From Suillus spraguei (lineage: Eukaryota; Basidiomycota; Agaricomycetes; Boletales; Suillaceae), in the NCBI GenBank assembly GCA_016800925.1, contig JABCPU010000111.1, positions 114,822-178,821 of the forward strand: 64,000 bases of DNA, in the 5' to 3' direction. This document shows, piece by piece, positions 12,464 through 23,780 of the stretch. Position 1 is the first letter of the stretch. The number at the start of each line of letters is the position of its first letter. The position numbers were made by a program, and so were the translations under genes. The notes below the pieces were generated by a model. It made no database searches and had not been told where the DNA came from. It saw only the letters and a list, made by a program, of their open reading frames with translations.

Positions 12464-14580
12464 GTGATGCTTCAGTGTCCCTCATGCTGCAAAGGCGGAT
12501 TCAATACTCACGAAGCAGTTGCTTGTCACATGAGCCAGCCTAGATCAGGATGCAGTACCTGGATGGAAGACATTATACATCTCAGATCAAATCTTCAGTC
12601 CCCAGAAGATGATCCAATCAATATGGACCATTGGCAGAAATATTTCACTCACAATGACTATCCAGCTGATACTGGAGGGTTTTCAGATGACATTGAGGGT
12701 TTATTTGAGGTCAATGAAGAAGAGCATTTCTCCATTGGAGGATTCATCGACATGTTCCCAGGCTCAGCAGATGCATACGAAGGTGGACATACATTTCTCG
12801 GTTTGTTTGATGAAGACGAGAATAGCATGCATTGCATGAACAATCCCTACTATCCGTTTAGTGGATGGAAGGATTGGGAAGTTGCATCTTGGCTGCTACT
12901 TTCAGAGTTGAGCATGGGGAAAATTGACTCCTTCTTGTCGCTAGAGATGGTCAGTATCACTCTGTTCTGTTGTAAAGATACAATCTAGCCTGGGCTGTAG
13001 ATAAACCATGGCCTGAGCTAGTATGCGAGTCTTGCACTCTACCTAGTCTGCTTCACTTGCAAAGGCAAGAACGTTCAACCCTAAAGGGAATGCTAAGTTA
13101 ATATAGTTCGATAATGCCCAACCTGCGGTGTGAGAATGCTGTCGGAGGTAGCGAGATACTAACAGTGACCTCTGGTCCATGGGAAACTAGCGGTAATACT
13201 AGTGGTAAGCATGGGAAAGCAGTAGACAAGCGGTAGTGCGAGCAATAAAACTGTGGTAGTACGAGCGGTAGAACTGCGGTAGGGCATGGTAACTTCTGTG
13301 GTAAAACAAGCAGTGAAGCTGCAGTAAGTGTGGGAAAGTGGTAGCGCAAGTGGTGAAGCACAGTGTAGAGAAACAATCCTGCCTGGGGGGCAGGTATAAG
13401 AAGCAGGGAGCAGTATGTTCAGCCCAAAGGGCTTCTGACTAGCCAAAACTCAAGGGAAGGAGAGAGGAAACAGTCAAAGACAGTGGTAATGTTCACTTTA
13501 GAAAACTAGGTATCCAGGAGCTAACTAGTGAGCTATGAAAGCTGCCAAACTAGAAAAGCTACAAAGAGAAAAGCTGCACAAGAACTCAAATGAGTGAGGA
13601 GCTATGGTAAGCTGCCCAGGAACTCAATCAAAGAGGAGCTAACAGTACTGGTACTAAGTAGAATCCTTGGTGGTGCAAAGAGTGGGTGCTTATGTAATCA
13701 TCAAAAGTGCGAACCTAAGGTAAGGAAAGTCCCATCATGCAAAAACTACCTTTTCAAGCCCAGCCTGAGTTTGTCTGTCACAGTGGGAAAAGTGGTAAAG
13801 AGCAGTGGTGCGTGCAGCAGTAAAGCAATTCTTAGAGACAGTGACTTCAGTAAAAGACTTTATTCTGTAAGAGACAGTAGTGGTGACTATTCTTAAGTAC
13901 CATGTGTACTATAGGAGGGAAGTAAGGAATGAGTACAGGTACCTAGGAATTTTATATGAAAGAATAGCTACAGAGATGGAAGGGATAGGATAAACACACA
14001 GCAGACATGTAATAAGACTGCACTTCAGTTTACAAAACATAACGTACCAGCGAGACTGGATGGACATTGAACGGACAGTAAATCTTGTTTGAGGATGCCT
14101 AATGGGTTTGCGGAGATTGCCAAAGATCACCGCTTCGCGGGAAAGTTGCCATAGTACAGCTGCTAAGCTGCAACAAGGCTTCCAGAGTGCAGAATGATAC
14201 CATTAGATAGGGGTAACACATGGTAAAATGTCAGGGCAAGGGATGGTGAAGCTGAGAGGTAAGAATAAGGATTGCTGGTTGACACCTATATGAAAATCTG
14301 CTGTTTCAAGCTCAGTGTGAGTTTGTTCGTCACACCACCTCCTGCATGCTAGCCTTGGTACTATTTTTTTTAGATCAAGAACCTTCCCTTGTTGTTCTGC
14401 TCTGCAAAGGAACTATAAAGCCAAGCCGAACAGCTGCCAAGCGGCCTGTGATGGATGTCTAAGGTTATCAAAATGTCTCATCCCACAAAATCCCCTGTGA
14501 TTCCTTACTGGTGTGTTCCTGTAGAATGCATCACCAGCATTCTGAACAACCCTTCCTTTCAAGATCATTTTCACTTCACA
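12464..14580 (+). pseudogene. Plavaka-like transposase gene, interrupted by an LTR
   Basis: N-terminal part of a Plavaka-type (CACTA-like) transposon protein common in Agaricomycetes. Exon 1 (12464-12948) begins with a C2H2 finger (CPSCCKGGFNTHEAVACH) and ends with the hallmark NPYYPFSGWKDWEVASWLL...IDSFLSLEM. A donor at 12949 pairs with the acceptor at about 14373, where the family sequence resumes as IKNLPLLFCSAKEL and continues through KMSHPTKSPVIPYW and SILNNPSFQDHFHF to about 14580. The intervening intron has been swollen to about 1.4 kb by an LTR (12971-14334). Exon 2 holds two in-frame stops (TAA after KEL, and a TGA where CGA for Arg is expected before Trp). A second LTR cuts the gene off at 14582. 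Dead copy; the catalytic core is absent. Confidence 0.75.
12971..14334. mobile_element. LTR-derived insertion inside Plavaka intron
   Basis: Non-coding block that starts TGTAAAGATACAA and ends GTTCGTCACA (reverse complement TGTGACGAAC), sitting within the intron of the Plavaka-like gene. The first 140 bp are closely repeated at 14582, indicating the same LTR family. A second copy of the TGTGAC-type end lies at about 13785, so the block may be two nested or fused LTRs (about 815 bp plus remainder). It has low-complexity GGTAGTGCGAG-type motifs and a TATA-like GGTATAAG at 13391. No coding sequence and no clean target-site duplication were found. Ty3/Gypsy assignment is tentative. Confidence 0.55.
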
Positions 14581-14581
14581 C

Positions 14582-15574
14582 TGTAAAGATACAACCTAAC
14601 CTGGGCTGTAGATAAACTACCTCCTAAGTTAGTATGTGAGTCTTGCGCTCCATCTAGTCTGCTTCACTTGCTAGGCAAGAACATTCGACTCTAAAGGGGG
14701 ATGCCTGTTAGTATAGTCAAATCCTAGTTAAACCAGTGTGCGGATATAGCGTTGTGGTCAGCAGTAAGTTGCCGCAGCTAGCAAAGATGCTGCTTGAACT
14801 AGCATTGTATGTAGCGGTACTAGTGTGGCTGGAACAATGCCAGAAAACATAGCATTGAGCGAGCAGTGACAAGTGATAATGTTAGCGGTAGCGGTGAAAC
14901 GAAGAAACTAGCGCTGGCCTAAGTATAAGCGCAGCATTAATCCTACTGAAGGTGCGAGTGAGATGTTCGACCCAAGAGGACTGCAAATAGAAGCAATTCC
15001 TTCTAAGTTAGTGCAAAGGAAACAATGAAGTACTAATAAGGCAACGAGAATTCCGACTTCTGAGGTTAGTGGCGGTAGCAGTATATTGGTGGTACTAGCA
15101 TGATGCCAGCGGTACTCGCGTGGTAAGGATGGCTGCAACAGTTAGCTAGTGAGAGCAAGAACAAAGTTACTTGGGTGAGATGGAAATTTTATTACCACTG
15201 GCGGTGCAGTAGCAGTAGCGGCAACTCCATACAAGCGAGAACACAGATGAGAGAGAAAACGACCCAGTGAGATCACTGGCTGTGGTCCGGTTATGAGTAG
15301 TGAAGTCAAAAGTTGCGCGGTACTTTGAGCGGTAAAGTCACCAGCAGTTAAATCAATGAGCGAAGTTCGAATGGAGAGTAGTTCAAAGGCAAATAGATTG
15401 TGACTAGCGAGCGTTTCAGATACCAAGTCCTAGTGAAGGGATGTAAGGAGAAGTAAAAGTAATGGTATGTATGTTCAGTCCTTTTTAACATGTGCAAGCA
15501 CATATGAGATAGCTATGTGAGTCCAGTAGCGAGAAAGAAAATAAACAGGGTATTTAACAAAGAGGCGCACAGCA
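14582..15574. mobile_element. second LTR-like block of the same family
   Basis: Begins TGTAAAGATACAA, with about 140 bp closely matching 12971-13110, and shares weaker similarity further in (TATA-like TAAGTATAAG near 14919, then GTTCGACCCAAGAGG). It lies exactly where the Plavaka-like exon stops. Its far end is not certain. No protein coding is visible. Confidence 0.5.
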
Positions 15575-16424
15575 TTGTGACGAACATATTGGCGCTGGGC
15601 TTAAAACCCCATATTTTGACACTTGTCTCATGTCTACAGGAGTTACCACTTGTTAAGACTGTACTCAAGGGTAGAGAGATCCGAAGGGCTTTGGCCTCAG
15701 TTCGTGCACTGTGCCCCTTTCTCGAGTAATGCCCCTTATTTCAGGGAGGAGTTATTCGTCCGAAGACCCGGAAGGAGTTGCGTGACGGATCCGGGTGTCC
15801 GAAGGTAGCGGATATGATACGTCCGAAGGTTATTCAGAACGTAAGGAGAGGACAGAGATTAAGGCTAGTTTCGGAATGAGTTCCTAACTAGAAACTAACA
15901 GAGGTAGACTATCTGAAGATAGAGTCGGAGATATAGACTATAGGAATCAATCCTAAGTCTCGGAAGGTGACTTAAAGCGGAAAGTGGCTCAAGTCCGGAG
16001 GAAACAGAGTGAGTAGAATCTAAGATGATATTCGAACTAAGGTTCTACGGAGATCTACAAGTGGTTTATATACTGTAAGTATCTAAGACGGATAATCAGC
16101 AAGTCCAGGACCGAGGGCTATGTACGAAGTGTAATGGAAGTCTATTAGTTAATGCACAGCGGATCAGTAAGCATGAATCGGAAATGAACACAGGAAACAG
16201 ATCAGTGACACAGGACGGAAATATAAACAGCCGGAATACCAGAAACAGGAGGAATGACGAAAGGGGATAGATGCAGATATACACAAGGGAGTTAAGGTGC
16301 GAGAAGTGAGCACATTCGGATGGATGGTCCGGACAGGATCTGTGGACCGGACGGATATGGAATCGATTGGATCTGGTTGGATATGGTCGGATCTGAGATT
16401 AGAAGTATGGTATATGACAGTATC
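15575..16424 (-). mobile_element. LTR with polypurine tract, minus orientation
   Basis: About 850 bp running from TGTGACGAACATA (15575) to GGTATATGACA (16424). On the minus strand this reads TGTCATATACC...TTCGTCACA, a TG...CA LTR, and it is preceded there by a purine-rich AAGGGGGGGATAC (16425-16437), the expected plus-strand priming site next to a 3' LTR. The element body would lie to the right but is not recognisable. The interior is rich in TCCGAAGG and GGATCTG words. Ty3/Gypsy-like is likely but unproven. Confidence 0.5.
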
Positions 16425-16614
16425 CCCCCCTTAGGGCCGAACCCCTGAGGCACAAGAAGCGTCGATCCAGATTGGACAAGATTAATGCGAGACAATGGGG
16501 AAGTTTGATGGTTGTAGTGCTGAGTCTGTAATCCGACAGATATACGGACGTCAGACGTCCGAAATGATTCCTACCCCCACTTCATATCCTTGTTAACAAA
16601 ACTTGCCTCCAAAC

Positions 16615-17154
16615 ATGTCTGAAAAGAAAACCGATGCCCCTAAGTCTGCTGCTGACCTTGTGGCGGATCTGGAACAGCAACTGGCTGCTGCTAAGGCTGC
16701 AGTGGAAGCTGAGGCGGAACGGAAGCGGAAAGAGGCGGAGGAGCAGAAAAGGCAGGAGGAGTTGAAGCAGATTGAGTTGGTGGAGATCCAGAGGGAAATG
16801 GAGGAAAAGAGGCGGAGAGCACTGATTGAGGCTCGGGTGAGTGCTGTGGACTCTTCCAGATCCAGATATTAATGGATTGGCAAAGGCCAAGGCTGCTCCT
16901 GCATCTGGAGCAAAGGATGGGTACTGCTCCCATTGCGTCACTAAGGACCGGATGTGCCAGTGGGGTGATACTGAGAAGAATGCCATGGTGAGTCGTCTGA
17001 AAAACTTTGGATCCGCTGATTTCGACGTTTCGTAGATTAAGTCCTGTGACGTCTGCCGGAAGGACAAGGCCACTTGTCCTGGAAGGCCCGGATTCGTTAA
17101 GGGACCCAAGGGCCGGAAGAGGCAGCGTCCTGCTGGTACTCCGTCTCCGAAGGG
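16615..17154 (+). pseudogene. coiled-coil / Cys-cluster protein, LTR-truncated
   Basis: The ATG at 16615 opens a strongly charged coiled coil (LVADLEQQLAAAKAAVEAEA, then a Lys/Glu/Arg-rich helix to about residue 75). After a probable one-base insertion near 16858 the frame resumes as DPDINGLAKAKAAPASG and reaches a Cys-rich part: YCSHCVTKDRMCQW, an intron (about 16987-17035), then SCDVCRKDKATCPGRPGF. CxxC(x)6C spacing resembles half of a Zn2Cys6 cluster, so DNA binding is conceivable. The protein type recurs in Agaricomycete genomes and may be transposon-associated. The reading frame is cut at 17154 by the LTR that begins TGTTACA. Function not assigned. Confidence 0.5.
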
Positions 17155-17629
17155 TGTTACAGTCATACGTGCTCCTATTCATTTTCCCTTTGTTTCCTTA
17201 CTTGTATATTATGTCACATGACTCTGACTCATATGCTCAACGCATTTGTACAACACATGCCTTCCTCATTAGGATACGCAGTTACATTCTCACGGTTACT
17301 TGGTCTGTGCGCACATATTGGCCTATTTAAGCACAGTGTACTTGTAGTAGATTCCTTACTTTAATCTTACTGGGTTTTACCTGGAATCTCCTTCGCTTAG
17401 GTCTCCAACCTAAGTCGTCCTGAATCGTCTCTAAGTCCAAGCACTCCTTGGCCTTAGTCTCTATTCTTGCAGAACCTCTTGGACTTATCCTTGAGGCCAG
17501 ACCCTTGATCGTACTCGGAACGCGTTCCTTGTACTTTCACCTTGTTCTCTTTTGAACATTGTAAAGAACTCCCAACAGACCGACTGTGTCTTCTCACTGT
17601 CGTTGGTGACGCCACCCCAGTTCGTAACA
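17155..17629 (+). mobile_element. LTR copy 1 (TGTTAC...GTAACA)
   Basis: 475-bp block starting TGTTACAG and ending GTAACA, clearly similar along its length to 18596-19060. Shared landmarks include CCTATTCATTTTCC, ATTCTCAC, CTTACTTTAATCTTACTGGG and CCTTAGTCTCTATTCTTG. It interrupts the coiled-coil ORF on its left. No matching 5-bp direct duplication flanks it, so it may be a rearranged or solo LTR. Confidence 0.7.
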
Positions 17630-17639
17630 GAAATCCTCT

Positions 17640-17920
17640 ATCTACAGGCACTCATCAGAGTTATACAAACCCATCACTCAGCCCATCATTGTCTACTGCA
17701 ACAACCAAGGAGCCATTTCCCTTGCATCTAACTCCAAATCCATGCCCATACCAAACACATTGACATCCATTTCCATTTTATCCATTACTTAGTAAAGCAC
17801 AGAATTGTCGACATCCAGTATTGTCCAACAGATGGAAACATTGTGGACATATTCACCAAAGCACTTCCAAGGCTGCAACTCCAGAAGTTGCAAGCTGGTC
17901 TTGGACTAGATACTGCTTGA
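17640..17920 (+). pseudogene. Ty1/copia polyprotein C-terminus (RNase H end)
   Basis: Reads as the last part of a Ty1/copia RNase H domain: IVYCNNQGAISLASN, then HRIVDIQYCPTDGNIVDIF followed by TKALPRLQLQKLQAGLGL and a stop at 17918-17920. The CxNQGAIxLA and DIFTKALP motifs are diagnostic of the family. All upstream gag, integrase and reverse transcriptase sequence is missing, so this is a 5'-truncated relic inserted beside the older LTR. Confidence 0.8.
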
Positions 17921-18290
17921 GGGGGAGTGTTAGATTTCATGTCTGATAGCCCCTATCCAGAAGGAAATAGAGATATCCAGAAATGATGTCCAGAAGTATT
18001 TCTGGTCACATGACCTGTCATCTGGATTAGGTTACTCCTCTTTAAATTACCAGACTTCCTGTCAAGTAGCAGAGCAGACTAATACTCATCCATAGAAATG
18101 ATAGCATATTGTACAGCTACATACTCCATCATATCATTGGAGATGATGATGGAGATACTTCATACATATTTATTTAGTATAAGTACAACATGTAAACTAC
18201 AAGTTAAACTGTTGAAATACGAAATCTATTTTGTACCCAAGTTACTCTACTCCTATAAACCGGATTTCTAATCCTTTCCAGTTCCTAACT
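17919..18290 (+). mobile_element. copia polypurine tract and 3' LTR
   Basis: Directly after the copia stop come the purine tract GAGGGGGAG (17919-17927) and an LTR starting TGTTAGATTTCATG (17928). The right end is placed at a CCTAAC near 18285-18289, the imperfect inverse of TGTTAG; this end is uncertain. The sequence beyond it, to 18380, is dense in TCTGGA/TCCAGA words. Confidence 0.6.
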
Positions 18291-18595
18291 TAGTTCGCTC
18301 CTCTGGAACCCCTATTTCCAGAATACCTCTGGAAAACATCTCCAGAATCTCCTCCAGAAATCCTCTGGATTCCTTTTCCCCCTATACTCCAGCAATAACT
18401 TTATCAGCAACTTGATGATGAATGAGATGCCAGGGCCAGTACTAGTCATTGTTGATGCATTCAGACAGATGAAGAAGCCACTTACATGCTAGGTGGAAGT
18501 ATTGTTGACAAAGACTATGAGTTCAGCGATGACCCCATTTACTATGCCAATCAAGATTTATGAAGTCGGTGACTTCACACTTAATATGGGGGTAA

Positions 18596-19060
18596 TGTTA
18601 CAATTGTATGTGCCCCTATTCATTTTCCTTTTACTTTGTATATCATGTGATACTTTGACTTGCTTCTTGAACTCTGTCAGTTTAGCATATGCATATGCTA
18701 AACACATGACTCATATGTTTCAACATGTCTGTACTATACTTGCCTTCCTCTTTAGGATACATACTTACATTCTCACAACTGCCTGGTCTGTGCACACATA
18801 CGACCCTATTCAAGCACAGTGTATTATGCTCATATTCCTTACTTTAATCTTACTGGGTTTTACCTGGAATCCCCTTTGCTTAAGTCATCTGAATTGTCTC
18901 TAAGTCTAAGCACTCCTTAGCCTTAGTCTCTATTCTTGATCTCATACTCAACTTAGCTAAGCCTTGTACAACAAACCTTTGCTCTTGTGCATCAGTCAGA
19001 ATCTCTAGCCTGAACCTCTTTTCTGAGGCTGCTAGTTCAGAACTATCCCAGTTCATAACA
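18596..19060 (+). mobile_element. LTR copy 2 (TGTTAC...ATAACA)
   Basis: 465-bp relative of the LTR at 17155, starting TGTTACAATTG and ending ATAACA. It is preceded by a G-rich ATATGGGGGTAA that resembles a polypurine tract, suggesting a 3' LTR. The 18290-18595 stretch before it holds no identifiable gene; a short frame (from about 18515) could be a scrap of the element's body. Confidence 0.65.
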
Positions 19061-19119
19061 TCAGGTGTGTGCAAGCTTCTGTCTTTGTTTTTGTGCTAAC
19101 TATTCTACCACTTAACTAG

Positions 19120-20012
19120 GAGCCTACTGTATGGCATACTATTCCAGTCCTTGAATTCCTTCAAGAGACTTGGCAAAACATGGCCAATTGTTCAAAGTTT
19201 GGTGACTTCTCAATTGCCATCCACTCAGGCCTTGATAATCTTCACAAGTGGTACCACAAGATCAACGAAAGGGACATCTACTTTATGTGCCTCAGTATGC
19301 ATTACATTTACTATATAATGTTCCTTCTAATGGACTCCATCAACCTAGCACTGGACCCCAACTATAAGGTTGCATATGCAAAGAATAAATGGGAGTGTCA
19401 TGACTTTGACACAGGTATGAAATGCCTGCAAAAAGTTGTAAGTCCATGTCTGTCTCATGTTCAGTTGCAAGTGCACTAATTTCACATAGTTTGACAAATA
19501 TTATCACTGTACTTCCAGTTCCTCACCTGATGCAGGGCAAGCAGTTGCTGTTCCTTCGTTGCTCGCTCATCAAGGGTCATATGGCCACAGTTGGATGTGT
19601 GATGCCATCAAATCTCATGTTGTCAATGATACTACAAGTTGAAGGCCTTGCCAAGAGCTCAACAATTATCTTGCTGCACCGCTAGAGGATGTTGATAATG
19701 TAGTGGTGTGGTGGGGTGTAAGTTTAGTTCTTTTTATTGCTATTTCTCAGTTGACAATATTCCTAGCATCATTTAATTCAACATCCAGCATCACAAAAGA
19801 CTATCTTGCCATACAGGGCTCAGCCATTGCATCTAAATGAGCCTTTTCAAGTGGTGGCATCACTGGGACCATGCACCAAAACTGCTTGTTGCCAACAATG
19901 TTTGAGGCCCTGCAACTGTTAAAGAGTGCATATTGTCAAGGTCACATATCTGCAATGGCACAAGCTGAGTTTGCTGCTGCTCATGGATACCTTGCCATGG
20001 ATATCATGTAGT
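19120..20012 (+). pseudogene. degenerate hAT-family transposase
   Basis: C-terminal half of a hAT (Ac-like) DNA transposase. From 19120: TVWHTIPVLEFLQETWQNMA, KFGDFSIAIHSGLDNLHKWY, INERDIYFMCL and ALDPNYKVAYAKNKWE. After a decayed stretch comes the dimerisation domain near 19795-19965: DYLAIQGSAIASK-stop-AFSSGGITGTMH, then MFEALQLLKSAYCQGHISAM. The stop replaces an expected Glu-Arg pair (GAACGA to AAATGA) and several frameshifts separate the blocks. The catalytic N-terminal region is not visible. Dead. Confidence 0.75.
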
Positions 20013-22309
20013 TACTCATTTGTGTTGAATTTTTGATGTAATTATTGCGATTTTTTTGAAATTAATATGTTCGAGTGTTTGAACATGTTCACAAGGGTCT
20101 GGTCCAGCTTTCGCCCTCCTGGCCTGAACTGGACCATGGGTCCTGTTCAGAGTTTGCATTTAGAGGCCTAAGAACCAGACCAAACCAGACTTTGGCAGCA
20201 CTACCATGGTGTGACTTGGTGTGACAAAGTGCACAAACTCTAGGGAAAATGCACTTTTCTGTGCAGTAACCTCCGCTGGACTCAACATGTCAAGTTTCAA
20301 AAAAAAAAACTAGCAGATGTTGTACCTTAGAGTTCAGTCTATCGGATCATCAAAGAATTAAATCTTTATGTCTATGCATTGTGGAGTAATAGATGTTGCA
20401 CCAAAAATGCACAAACTCCCGTGGACATTTACAGTCTTAAATGGGCACTTGAGCCAGCAAAACTTTGTTGGCCTCCTGTTGCACAACAAAGAGGTATCAT
20501 TCAGATCTGTCTGGTACAAACTTATAAGATATGTGTTACAAGAACACCTTCTTGCGCCCCTACTATCATTTTTCCTCCTATGCATTGCCGTCTACTCTCG
20601 TCCCGACAAGGCCTCCATCCTCGTCCTCCGCTACCTCATCTGGCTCACCATTGTCACTCCTTACCTCGCCTACGCTCGCCTCCTCCATTGTCGCTGAATG
20701 CGCCCTCTTCACACGCCTTCTACCTCCTCCGCACCTATACGCGCCTCTCTCGCTTCACGTGCTTCAAGCGCCTCCTTTGCGCTCGTCGCATCACCTTGCG
20801 CTTCAACACGCGCACCCAATTGGTTCATGGGGAACCCCTGCCTGCCTTCAAGGACGTCTTGGTATTGTGTTATGCTTTATCCTTTTACCATTTACCTTTC
20901 TTGACTTGTGTGTCGCCTCATCAGCATTGGCCTTGGCAGTGGTGCTTCCAGTTTTCCAAGTTTTGGTTTGTTCCATGCTGGTCTCCATTTTTCTAACTTT
21001 GCTTGATCTCTTTCTGCCTCCCACAGCTTCACTTGATCTCTGTATGCTGTTCTGCACACTTCATTTCTCACCAGCCATGCAAGGTCTGAGAGTATGGGCA
21101 ATGCATTTTCTGGAGGAGAGTGGGCGAGTAGCACATTGGGTACTTACCTTGTCCAGTCTTAGCAGCAAATTAAAGGGTCCAAACCATATATGGTTTATCA
21201 TGTGTCACTGATAAAATGATAAGATATGATAGTGTACATTTTACAACCTTCCACCAGCATCACACTGACAGATGATCATATGCAGTATTCATACTTTCTC
21301 TTTGATGAAGTTGTTGGCAGAAGTTGTGTCCATTGATTTCATGAACTTGGGTGGTGAGGATAATTCAATATGGTCTTGTAGCACCAAAATAGTGAAATTT
21401 CCGGCACATCACAACACACAGCGCAAGATCATAAAACATATTTAGGCCAAGAAGTATCATATATAGAGGATGACTACAAGGCAATAAAATGTTAGCCTGC
21501 ACTTTGGTCAAATATTGCGCGAGTGTTGTGTTATGGGCATTTGGCTCAAGTGACGATGGTGGCTCAAGTGCCCGTTTTAGACTGTAGTATTATGAAAACA
21601 GGTGTGACGTGGCCCGTGGGGAAAGATTTTACATGTCATTTGCGTCTGATAAAACTCTTCTCCCAAGGACTCGTGACTCCCAGTCCGCAGTTCGGACATT
21701 GCAACCGCTCTCCTCAGCGCTCAGCAACGCTTGCTACACTAGCCTGGGTCACAATGTATTCATGATAGGTGACATCTCTATGGAAATGAACGTGAGATAA
21801 GGGTAAGTCAATGAACGTTTGAACCATTGGTAACTAGGCGAATTGTATTGAAATTCCTGCCGCATGTCAGGCTCAAAGCAAACAGTCTCTTACCTAGTGT
21901 TCTGTGGATAACCATTTAGTTGTCCACCCACGTAGTTGGCCACCCAGTTATCTACGTGAATAACTAGGTGGATGCACCTGTGTGCAAGAGAAGGTCTTGA
22001 CGGAGACAGACTGGACATGGAATAGATTCTATGTGATATGTCATTACTTAGTATTGGTCCTCAATTTCTCCAGTGGATATCCACGTCGGATAAGTCCAAA
22101 GAAGGTTATCCACGGAACGCTACTATTACCACACTTTATCGAGAGGTGGAATCCTTGCAATGATGTGACTCGGATCAGAACTAGTACTTCATCATTGCTT
22201 TTTCGAGGCGGACGTTTCAATATAGTACATGCCACGCTCATCGCGCTCGCTGGCACATAACTTGAAGTATATAATGGACTACTGAGTATGATATTACTTC
22301 CAGCAAGTC
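20013..22309. other. transposon debris and duplicated 5' flank of protease
   Basis: No intact gene. The 226-residue forward frame at 20531-21211 is low-complexity Ser/Pro/Leu. Its minus-strand complement (about 20851-21134) reads ENALPILSDLAWLVRNEV and EKWRPAWNKPKLGKLEAPLP, a phrase typical of transposon-associated Agaricomycete proteins, so this is more likely an antisense relic. From about 21630 to 22309 the sequence matches the upstream flanks of the other two pepsin-type genes (58.2-58.6 kb, and 62.5-62.9 kb reversed), so promoter-proximal DNA was duplicated with the gene. Confidence 0.5.
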
Positions 22310-23780
22310 ATGTTCCTCACTGGATCCTTCTTGACACTTTTCCTGGCTTTGTCAATCACAGGATCTCCCGTTGATGTTCGCAATTCTCCCATCATCATCC
22401 CCTTTACCAGGCGATTGGACTTCTCCAATGCTACTATCGACCTCGTGCAACATGATAAAGCTCGTGTGACGGCCTTCATGGACTACAATACGCATAGCCG
22501 ACGTGCTGAAAGCATTCCTACGAGATTTGCCTCTTCGGCTAAATACACCGTAGCACTTGACGTTGGCAACCCCCCCAAAACCTGTTAGTTTAACACTCAG
22601 AAAACATGCGGCTGCTAAATTATTATTGAAGACAACTTGCTTGTCGATACCGGTAGCGCGGTCACATGGATCACTCCACGCGCCGAAACCGGCTTCAACA
22701 CCAGACAGCGTGTAGGGGAAATTTACGGTGGTGAGCAGTTTCCTGAAAGGTCCTTCTCTGGTATGACATACAACAATATCATAAGTTGAAAATACCTACA
22801 ATTATCTATAGGAACTTTCTTCCTCAATATCGTCACTCTCGGTGACAGGCTCACCATCCTTGACTACAAGCTCGCTGTTGCTTCTACTACGAGCAACTTC
22901 GAACGCTATGACGGTATCATTGGCCTCGGGCCTCGGAGTTTGACATTAAACACCTTGAAGATAACCCGGCTGCCACGTATCCAACTTTTACTGACAGCTG
23001 GTTACGGCAGGCGCTATTCGTCAGAACATTGTTGGTATCTTTTTCAAGCCCGTCACTGGGGGTAGAGACACCGCTGTCGGAGGGCTCGCCTTTGGTGAAC
23101 CTGACTATACCAAGTGCGATGGCACTATTGTATACACGTAAGCTACCTCAGCTCCTAGATCAATCTAGACTCTTAGGAATTATGTTGTTTCAGTGATATC
23201 ACCGACGCCCCCATCTCAAGGGACTACTGGGGTATCGACCTGACAATCACTTACCGCGACATGGTCATCTTGTTGCCCAGTGCTGGTATTATCGCTACTG
23301 GCCACGAATATATTTATATTGCCTCCTGTGTGTATTTAGAGTGCAGCAAGTAATAATGGTCTAATCAGTGCTCAATAGATGCCTATGACGGGTACCAGAC
23401 TTTAACCGGCGCTACTTTCGATGAGCCGACTGGTCTTCTCCGTCTTACCCCTGACCAGGAAGAGGCCCTAGGGGGTTGAACTTCCATATTGGCAACGTAC
23501 GTCAATTCTGTCAGCCCTCACACCCCTTGTTCACCATTTTGCACAGCAAGTCCTCACTCTCATCGGTAACGCCCAGATCTGGCCTCGTTCTCTCAACTAC
23601 AAGATTCATGGTGCTGAGAATAATGGTATATATCTCATCTTTAAAAGGCTGGACGAGCGCGAAAATATGGGCTTTATTATGGGCTACACATTTATGCAGC
23701 GTTTCTACACCGTGTTAGATAGCGACAACCGCAAGGTCGGTTTTGCCACAACCCCGTTCACTAATGACGTAACCAATTAG
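22310..23780 (+). pseudogene. pepsin-type aspartic protease, copy A (dead)
   Basis: Family A1 secreted aspartic endopeptidase, decayed. The ATG at 22310 gives a signal peptide (LTLFLALSITGSPVDV), a propeptide region and, after a 5' intron, the first catalytic motif LLVDTGSAVTWI. The six-exon plan is the same as in the copies at 58.6 and 62.5 kb. Lesions: one base missing near 22966 (frame lost after LTLNTL), the second active-site motif reading IIATG instead of IIDTG, and a further one-base loss near 23470 producing a stop in ALGG-stop. The last exon (NAQIWPRSLNYKIHG...GYTFMQRFYTVLDSDNRKVGF) is still readable. Homology with the other copies continues downstream to about 24000. Confidence 0.85.

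Noticed and set aside
16582..17182. Minus-strand ORFs of 194 and 163 residues opposite the coiled-coil gene
   Set aside because: Leu/Pro/Ser-rich complement of a Lys/Glu-rich coiled coil; the plus strand has the recognisable Cys motifs and intron.
17155..19060. Single intact LTR retrotransposon bounded by the two TGTTAC LTRs
   Set aside because: No matching target duplication at the outer ends, and the only polyprotein sequence between them belongs to a separate copia relic with its own LTR.
20531..21211. 226-residue forward ORF as a membrane protein
   Set aside because: Composition is Ser/Pro/Leu low complexity, and the opposite strand carries a transposon-like phrase, so the forward frame is probably fortuitous.
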